This document shows, in pieces, positions 57,501 through 64,000 of a DNA stretch of 64,000 nt. This stretch comes from Neospora caninum Liverpool (taxonomy: Eukaryota > Apicomplexa > Conoidasida > Eucoccidiorida > Sarcocystidae), in NCBI RefSeq assembly GCF_000208865.1, contig NC_018395.1, positions 3,379,920 to 3,443,919 of the forward strand, in the 5' to 3' direction. Every line of letters begins with the position of its first letter. The stretch's first letter is position 1. The translations under genes were made by a program, and so were the position numbers. The notes under the pieces were generated by a model. That model did not search any database, was not told where the DNA came from, and was given only the letters and a program-made list of their open reading frames with translations.

Positions 57501-60500
57501 CGTTCTTTGTCCCCACGCGAAGGACACTGTCGCTGCGTCCTTCCCGCTCCGTCACCCTGTCTGAGTCTCGCGTCGCCTTTCCTCTGTCTGCCCCGCCGCT
57601 TCTTGTCGCCCGCCCGTGCCAATCTCTCCGCTGCTCGCTTCGCTGTTCCCTCCACTCTTCTCTTTCGTGTCTTAACGTTCCTTGACCCCCTCTCTTGTCC
57701 GTCCTGTGTGCGCCCCAGAGGCGAGCTAGGGAGCTATCCGGAGGAGGCGATTGAGACGCGCATAGAGGCGTCTCTCCTGGACGGGGTGAAGCAGATTTGG
57801 CTGACATCCGAAGACTCAGGTGAGCGAGCGAGGCTCTTTTCCCTTTCTCCGTCTTTCGGGCTCTTCCATAGGATCCCCTCTCCGGGCGGTCGAGATGTTT
57901 GTCGTGGAGATGTGTCGACTTCTGGAAAAGGTTTTCGTGGTCTCAGGTTTTGCCCAGACACCGGGACTTCGATATGCTTTTCCGTGGGGGAATCGGACCG
58001 CTCCGGGGCAGGCCCCAGCGCAGCGGCGGGTCTTCCTCGTCAGCCGCGTTTCTGCTCTTTCGCTTTGTGGTGTTCGTTGTCGGTCTCTCCTTTGTTCCCT
58101 TTCTGGCCCGAGTTCTCTTTCTGGCATTCATTTCCTTTTGTCTTTTGGACTTTTTATGTTCTTTGTTCTCTTCCTGGCCTCTGTTGTCTTGCGTGTGCAG
58201 GCGCGTATGGTCTCGATCGACAGAGCAGTCTGACCTCGCTGCTCGCCCGCCTCCTGAGGAACGTTTTCGACCGGAGAGCCGATCCTTCTCTGATGCTTCG
58301 CGTGGGCATGTCGAACCCGCCATTTCTCCTTCAGCAGCTGAAAAGCGCCGTGCAGGTCTTCGCCCATCCAAATGTCTTCGAATTCCTGCATCTGCCGCTC
58401 CAGTCCGGAAGCAACGACGTCCTCCTTGCGATGGTGGGCGGCCGTCTCTTTCATGTTTGCTGGGAAGCTGCAGACTCCTTCAACTGCTGGAGTTGAACAG
58501 GAGTAGAACCCTAGCAAACTGCCCCCCTCCCCCCCCTTTATAGTTCTGTCTTTCTGGTTAGGCGGCGCCCAAATGTCTTCCCTCTTCACAGGATGCATGC
58601 AGTGAACGTGTCTCGGGAGGGCCGCTGGCACCTGTCCATCTCGTTTCTTGGCAGTGAATATAGGCTCGTGATGCGGGTGTAGATATAGATGTACGGACGA
58701 GCACGTGTCAAATGAAGGGGTATACAGTGAATACAAATACAGGGTAAACATGTACGCACAAATATATCGAATGTGTAGTAATGCAGATTCGCTGGCATCG
58801 GCTCGTGTAATCCGTTGGTATATAGAGAGGTAGATATAGGCGGATAGAAGTACGCATGAATGCCTGTATTTGTTATTATTGTGTGTGATGTGTTGTTTGT
58901 CTTTGTTTCTTCAGAATCGGGAATACACGGCGGAGCAGTTTGAGGTCGTTGTCGAAACGCTATTGAAGCATTTTCCGCGAATGACAATTGCAACAGACAT
59001 TATTTGTGGCTTTCCTGGAGAGACCGAAGAGGACCACGAGAAAACCCTCGCCATCATCAAGAAATTCAAGTTTCCTGTAAGTCGAGAAAACATCTTCCTT
59101 TTCGGTGTACTGTTCGTTTCCCTTCCGGCTTTTCCACGTCCTTTTTTCCTGCAAAAATGGGGTTGAGACCTTCCCCTCAGGAGCTGTCATGCAGACAAAC
59201 GAAGCCTACACGAACACCCATCATATCCTCACATCCCCACACTTGATGCCTGTGTATTCCCAGTTTTCCTTGTCGTTTGGCATCGCGTCTTCCCCTATTC
59301 TCCCCCTGTCCTTCTCTTTCCGGAACGTGCCTATCAAGTTCACTCTGTAAACCCTTTCCCCGTTCTCCTGGTTGATGTAGCTGCCCCACACGCCCTGTAT
59401 AATATATATATATATATATATATATGCGTGGAGGCTCGAGCGTGTGTAGTTCTGCTTGTCGACATGGTCTGCATAATGGCGTACCTATTCCTGCGTGTGT
59501 GTCTTTGTTTCGGTTTTCTTTTCTCAGGTTGTGAACATATCTCAGTTTTACCCTCGTCCTGGCACGCCGGCGGCGTCCATGAAGCAACTGCCTTCTCAAA
59601 TCGTGAAGCGGCGAAGTCGAGAAGTGACCGCATTATTTGAAAGCTACACCTGCTACGACTGGATGCTTCATACCACCCAAATGGTTAGGCATCGCTTCGT
59701 TTTTTCACAAATTTTTTCCTTTGCACGACGCGATGTATTGCTGTGTCTGTTTTAGCGAGCCATGCGTACAGACGGCCTCCTCCATTTCTTCTTCCGTTGT
59801 GGCTTCAGCCTCTGTAGCACGTTTATGAGATGAATTTGAGGCGGGGACATTCGCGTAGAATCAACGAGAAAGAAAGGTCCTACGTTGCCTTCGTGCTCTG
59901 ATTCCCAGTCTTCTTCTTTTCTTTGTTCCCAGGTTTGGTTCACAGGCACTTCAGAAAAGAGTCACCACACCGTCGGCCAGACGAAGCAGTACGTGAAAGT
60001 TTTGACTCCCAGGTGAGGAGGGAGACGAACGATGAGGAAACGAGTTCGACAGGATTCATCTATATGTGCCTATTTGTGTATCTGTCTATATACCTGTGTG
60101 CATAAGCAGTGTAGTGATAGGCATTCGTACCTGGACCTGCAGTGTATGCGCCTCCAAGCGGAGCTTGGAAACCTACATGCACGTGCTTACACAGGGAGAG
60201 AGGGAATGGTGAGACTGTTTTTGTGTGTCAGCATGTAAGATAGGTTTGTGCATATTCACTCCTCCAGCTCACTGCAGTGCAGTGAAAAACTGTGTCATTC
60301 CCCGTATCGACTTCTGTGTCTCGGCTTTTATGGTTCCTCTACCCCCCCCCCCCCCTTTCCGTCCCATCGCTCTGTCCGGTACATAAACACCTCGGTTCCA
60401 CGACATACCTTGTCTGCCTGTTCTCGGAACACCAAAGGTTCCGGTTTACGGTGAATTCTGACTTCACCTCTGTGTCTCCTTCAGAGATGATGCGTTGCTG

Positions 60501-60599
60501 GGGACCGGCTGCCCCATGTATATCACGGCGGTCGACAAGTGGCACGTGGTTGCGGTCAGAACGCAGCCAACCGAAAAGAAGATCCCGCAAAAGGATTAA
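54596..60599 (+). CDS. CDKAL1: CDKAL1-type tRNA (N6-threonylcarbamoyladenosine-37) methylthiotransferase, nine exons
   Basis: A radical-SAM enzyme that converts t6A37 to ms2t6A37 in ANN-decoding tRNAs. Exons 54596..55469, 55816..56575, 57178..57288, 57719..57819, 58201..58433, 58915..59076, 59528..59683, 59933..60012 and 60485..60599 are in phase throughout, giving 863 residues. MTTase domain cysteines are Cys281 ([16 protein letters not shown]), Cys317 (NSCTVK) and Cys462 (VVAGCVPYG). The SAM cluster is Cys569-x3-Cys573-x2-Cys576 ([15 protein letters not shown]). Then come [42 protein letters not shown] and a TRAM-like end ([20 protein letters not shown]). About 120 charged residues are inserted before Cys462. 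A membrane helix lies near residues 52-76 ([20 protein letters not shown]) ahead of an acidic linker. No C-terminal anchor is present, unlike animal CDKAL1. The start ATG at 54596 is the first one after the C/T-rich leader. Confidence 0.92.
55560..55745. repeat. TATATA/TATACATA-rich microsatellite in CDKAL1-like intron 1
   Basis: Degenerate TA-rich repeats with TATGCATG-type interruptions fill most of the intron. Confidence 0.85.
59399..59426. repeat. TA microsatellite in CDKAL1-like intron 6
   Basis: About twelve TA units between exons 6 and 7. Confidence 0.88.
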
Positions 60600-61387
60600 G
60601 AAAGAAGGCGGAGCAAAGGTGGAGAAGCTCGGCGGAAAAGTGCAAGCAGCCGCCGGGAACAAACAACACAAAACCACAACCAGTATTTTTTTCAGACTCC
60701 TGATTTTCGACTCCTCATAAGTAACTCGAAGACACAAAGTGCTTTGTTCTTCAGAAATAGATGAAATTCCAGCCGGAAAAAAACTCATTTCTTAGCGTCA
60801 CGCCTGCACTGACACTCTGGCTCTTTGTCACTCGTCTTGTCTCCGCGGAATCCACGAGGCTCCGAAGAACTCGTATTCATACACTGCGATCGGAAAGACC
60901 CTGGCAACCAACGCATGGAGAAAACCTCCGTGAGGACGAAGGTATCGGTGAAGCTGTCGACACCCAAACCAGATGCTCCCACTATTACATCGCTTATTCA
61001 CCAATACCACTACTGAAAAGAAAAGATTGGCTATGTCTAGAATGGGGTTCTCACTACGCACCTAGAGAGTCGCCGACACTCTTTTGCTTGGCCACTAGAG
61101 ATGACAGCGATGACCTGGGGATCACCGAACACACTAAAAGCATATTTTTAGTAGATTACTAAAACAAGCATCCAGATCCTTGCGAGACAACGTATGCAGC
61201 TTCCAGGGCAAAAACCAATGAAGCTTATCTGCTCTCTGATGTAAGGTGGACACCGTCAGAAAGGAGCGGTGGTCTACATCCAGCCTGGAAGTACCGCTGC
61301 GCTTCTGCTGCGGTGTTGCGATCCTCAACGTTTTCACAGGAATAACTATCATGGCCCTTCGAACACCACTCAGAATAAACTCACTCA
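60600..61387. other. 3' flanks of the CDKAL1-like and SRS genes
   Basis: The two genes converge here. The only point of note is a short ATG-started frame with a signal-peptide-like start, listed separately. No polyadenylation signal can be assigned with confidence. Confidence 0.45.
60761..61162 (+). CDS. Possible small secreted protein, 133 residues
   Basis: The frame starts with ATG at 60761. Residues 1-29 read as a signal peptide: short polar start, then VTPALTLWLFVTRLVSA before ESTRLRR. The rest is polar with two cysteines and no known motif. It lies only 161 bases after the CDKAL1-like stop on the same strand, so it could simply be part of that gene's 3' UTR. Confidence 0.25.
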   Translation: MKFQPEKNSFLSVTPALTLWLFVTRLVSAESTRLRRTRIHTLRSERPWQPTHGENLREDEGIGEAVDTQTRCSHYYIAYSPIPLLKRKDWLCLEWGSHYAPRESPTLFCLATRDDSDDLGITEHTKSIFLVDY

Positions 61388-62527
61388 CTACAAAAGAGAT
61401 GAGGAGACAATAATAACGAAAGAAAGCCACACAACAACCATCCCACTTGTCAATGTCGCGGGTGAAGCTGCAGATGCCACAATCGTCACGTCAACACTGC
61501 ACACACTCGAACCCTTTTCTTCGCTCTCCGTCCTCTGTTTTCCCGGCTCAGCAGTGGCCTTCTTTTGACAGCCAACAGTAATCTTCTGTTCGTCCGCCGG
61601 GAATTGCCCTTCTGGAATCGTGAACCTGTACTCGTCAGTGTTTGCGGTTGTCGTCCACCATGTCTCTTCGTAATTCGGGAAAACGCCGTTGTACGCTCCA
61701 GTGCAGGACTCGGATGCTGCCGTCCCGATTTCACTCACGCAGTACTTCTCTTTGTAATTTGTCGGGAGAACATCTCCCTGGTCGCCACAGACCAAAGTGA
61801 AGCTGTTCTTCTCCGGAGTCAGAGTCACGGTTTGGTGTGCTTTATTGCTATTCACTCCGTAGGCGCAGGTGACGGTCTGTTCTTCCGTTGCACTTGCCCT
61901 CGCTTCCAGTGTCACAGTCACTTTCATTTTGTTTTCTTTGCTGCTGTTCTCTACGCAACCGACAACAAATGATTTGTCGACAAATGGGAAATTTTCGCGA
62001 GGGATCTCTAGTTTCTTAGTGGTGCACGCATCGTCACCAGCGGCATTACAAGATTTCCAGGAAACGTTTTTCGAGGAACCGCTGAGGAGAGTGTTGATGT
62101 CGAATGGCGTTGGGTTGCTACCTCGCTGTCCATTTTCGCAATCCTTCAGGCTGGCTGTGGTTGAAGGGCAGACCTCGTTGCTCTCCAAGCCATCGGGAGC
62201 GCATTTCAGCTCATGACTTTTGCAGCCAATTTCTAGGGCGTTTTTCTCTTCCGAGAGGGTTGCTGTGATATCCGTGTTGCTCGCTTCCGCAGGTTTTGTG
62301 CAAGTGCACTTGGTAACAGCCCCTGTAGTCACGCAGGCTGGTTCTGTTGGTTCCTCAGCCAGAGTTCGGACACAACCGAAAAATGATGCAAAGTCTAACA
62401 ACAGGAACGTGCTCACAAAAACTAAAATCACTCGTAGTCCCATTCGGACTTCGAATCCCCTGGAAACCTGCAACACCGAGCCGGAAGCCTCGGAACCTGG
62501 GCGGTTCACGCGCGAAGAAAGTGCCAT
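61388..62527 (-). CDS. SRS (SAG1-related sequence) surface antigen, GPI-anchored type
   Basis: Single exon, 379 residues. SRS proteins coat the parasite surface and act in attachment and immune recognition. ATG at 62527 was preferred; a longer upstream frame has only non-ATG or weak starts. Residues about 28-48 form the signal segment (GLRVILVFVSTFLLLDFASF). Two SRS domains follow. Domain 1 spans about 55-205 and is unusually cysteine-rich, with about ten. Domain 2 spans about 210-345 with the standard six cysteines: VTCAYG, LVCGD, YCV, SCTGAY, VGCQK, VCSVD. The C-terminus ends with a hydrophobic tail (VVVWLSFVIIVSSSLL) after a Ser/Ala/Thr-rich spacer, typical of GPI addition. The extra cysteines in domain 1 set it apart from the SAG1 pattern. 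Only one SRS gene is present in the window, although such genes often lie in tandem clusters. Confidence 0.9.
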   Translation of the reverse strand: MALSSRVNRPGSEASGSVLQVSRGFEVRMGLRVILVFVSTFLLLDFASFFGCVRTLAEEPTEPACVTTGAVTKCTCTKPAEASNTDITATLSEEKNALEIGCKSHELKCAPDGLESNEVCPSTTASLKDCENGQRGSNPTPFDINTLLSGSSKNVSWKSCNAAGDDACTTKKLEIPRENFPFVDKSFVVGCVENSSKENKMKVTVTLEARASATEEQTVTCAYGVNSNKAHQTVTLTPEKNSFTLVCGDQGDVLPTNYKEKYCVSEIGTAASESCTGAYNGVFPNYEETWWTTTANTDEYRFTIPEGQFPADEQKITVGCQKKATAEPGKQRTESEEKGSSVCSVDVTIVASAASPATLTSGMVVVWLSFVIIVSSSLL

Positions 62528-64000
62528 GTTGTAGGAACTCACAATCACGCCTTCTACTATGTAGATGACAGAGACGACTTTGAAAACTTGCACACATGAA
62601 TGTGGAAGCCAGGTTTCACTGAAGGTTTTGGGAATATTTTGGAAGGAACGAAAATGGACACGTTTGTCGGGTACTGGAGGCCAGAGGTGGTGGCCCACGG
62701 AATGGGTCCTGATTTTGGTCCGAGTGAGCAGATCGTTTCACTTCTTGAAACACACAGAATGTGGATCCCATGAAGAAAACCCTGCGGCATATGTCCATTT
62801 CCAAACTCTTCGGCATCCCCTGCATGCCGTTGTTCTGGTTATCGGCGCTCCCCCCATCGCGCGCGGCGGGCCATCGACCCCGTCAAGACAAACGGGGTGT
62901 CCAGCCGGGAAAACCCAGCATTCCTGTGAGGGGTTTAATTCCAAGTATCAGCGCCATCTCTTCGCGTCTGCCTCTCGACTCTAGGCAAATCAGGTGAGGA
63001 ACTGTTCGGTTGAATCTCGAAGGTCTTGGAGGATAGCGGCTCCGAGAGCAATCCGCCTGCTATCTTGTTTTTGTAGCTGACCCGTCACACTGGGTCGTGT
63101 CTTCAGAGTCGTCCAGTAGGGCGGAACTCATACGAGAGGACCCGTTTCGTGACGCATGCTGGCATGTGTACCCATCTTTCTGTTACCACGTGATCACGCG
63201 TGCACGTCTTGCAAGCTTCTGTTAGCCACTCTGAATCCCGAGCATCCGTGCCTAGGAACTCGTCAAGACCAGAGGCCAGTTCCCCACGAAGGCAGTGAGC
63301 GGAGACAGACCATCGATGAGATGTGAGAGTTTCTCTTCTTCTCGTGCCTTTCTCTACGATAATTACGAATTATGGTTTTGCGACGGGTGGTGTTGAAGAG
63401 TGCTGCGGGGTTTTGGCAGTCGACTACGCTGTTTTTCCTTACATGGTCGGCAGATCCACAGGGGAACGGAGCTTGTTTCGGATGATGGCATCAAGGGAAA
63501 TGGGGAGTGGTTAGGCTTCTCAGGCAGCATGAGGCTACATTTCCATGAAAAACGTAGGACTCAGCACGCAGGCTTACCGGCGCCGTCTGGTGGCCGTTCC
63601 GTACTCGTCGATCTCTCTCTATACTCCCTGTCCGTCGAATACGAGGACGAGCTAGGCAGTACTCGACCCGTGACACCTGCAGGGATGCAAAAACCTTGTA
63701 AGGATATGGTGTCTATTTGGACGCATGTCCTGCCGTCAGCGTATCAACCGCGATGGCAGATGAATTACAGTTCATACTTGACGTTATGCCAGCTCTCAAG
63801 ATTCCACTCTAAATTACAAGTTCGTAGGATACACACGACCCTTACATGGCACACGCCCCAGTACGATGGTACTGACCATACTAACATGTGAGCAGTAGTA
63901 TTCTCTCGCTGTTCTCTCTGTGTCGGTGTCCGCAAGGCAGGCGGGGGAGCACAGCTGTGGTGAACAGAATCAGTTACGGTAGTTCGTGCAACTCCACTTG
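62528..64000. other. Upstream flank of the SRS gene to the window end
   Basis: No gene is supported. Short plus-strand frames (63323..63514, 63400..63891) lack an ATG start with a motif. The first hundred bases are the SRS promoter and leader. Confidence 0.4.
62570..62576 (+). promoter_or_regulatory. Possible WGAGACG element upstream of the SRS gene
   Basis: AGAGACG lies about 43 bases upstream of the chosen SRS start. The (A/T)GAGACG motif is a known element of Toxoplasma promoters, including that of SAG1, and works in either orientation. A single 7-mer match is weak evidence. Confidence 0.3.

Overview
The window looks like nuclear DNA of a cyst-forming coccidian (Toxoplasma, Hammondia or Neospora type). 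This rests on a SAG1-related surface antigen (SRS) gene, intron-rich genes with GTAAG/GTGAG donors and polypyrimidine acceptors, conserved enzymes interrupted by long Ser/Pro/Glu/Lys-rich inserts, and many TA/TAGA simple repeats in introns and spacers. No rRNA, tRNA, CRISPR or transposon was found. All splice models were built by eye from donor/acceptor motifs, phase agreement and family conservation.

Left part (1-27 kb): a molybdopterin synthase large-subunit (MoaE/MOCS2B) gene (+) faces a secreted protein with 34-residue helical repeats (-). A possible secreted ORF and a 1086-codon hypothetical ORF (both -) follow. A scaffold gap at 13416-13515 is flanked by an inverted copy of part of that large ORF and is probably an assembly fault. 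Further right are a multi-exon secreted, Cys-rich, single-pass membrane protein (-), a short coiled-coil protein (+), and a two-exon signal-anchor protein whose stop codon lies in the first unit of a 35-bp minisatellite.

Right part (27-61 kb): conserved housekeeping-type genes, mostly on +. They are an Mpv17/PMP22-family membrane protein, an ARPC2 (Arp2/3 p34) homologue in ten exons, a TMEM184/Ost-alpha-family seven-helix protein, a Polycomb-type RING + RAWUL protein (PCGF-like, -), and a CDKAL1-type tRNA methylthiotransferase in nine exons. The PCGF-like and CDKAL1 genes are divergent across about 1.8 kb; TMEM184 and PCGF-like converge. Right end: an SRS surface-antigen gene (-) and a gene-poor flank.

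The genes do not form one pathway. The most notable items are the ARPC2 homologue, since Arp2/3 has generally been described as absent or highly divergent in Apicomplexa, the PCGF-like protein, and MoaE with a very large insertion between its active-site Arg loop and the rest of its fold.
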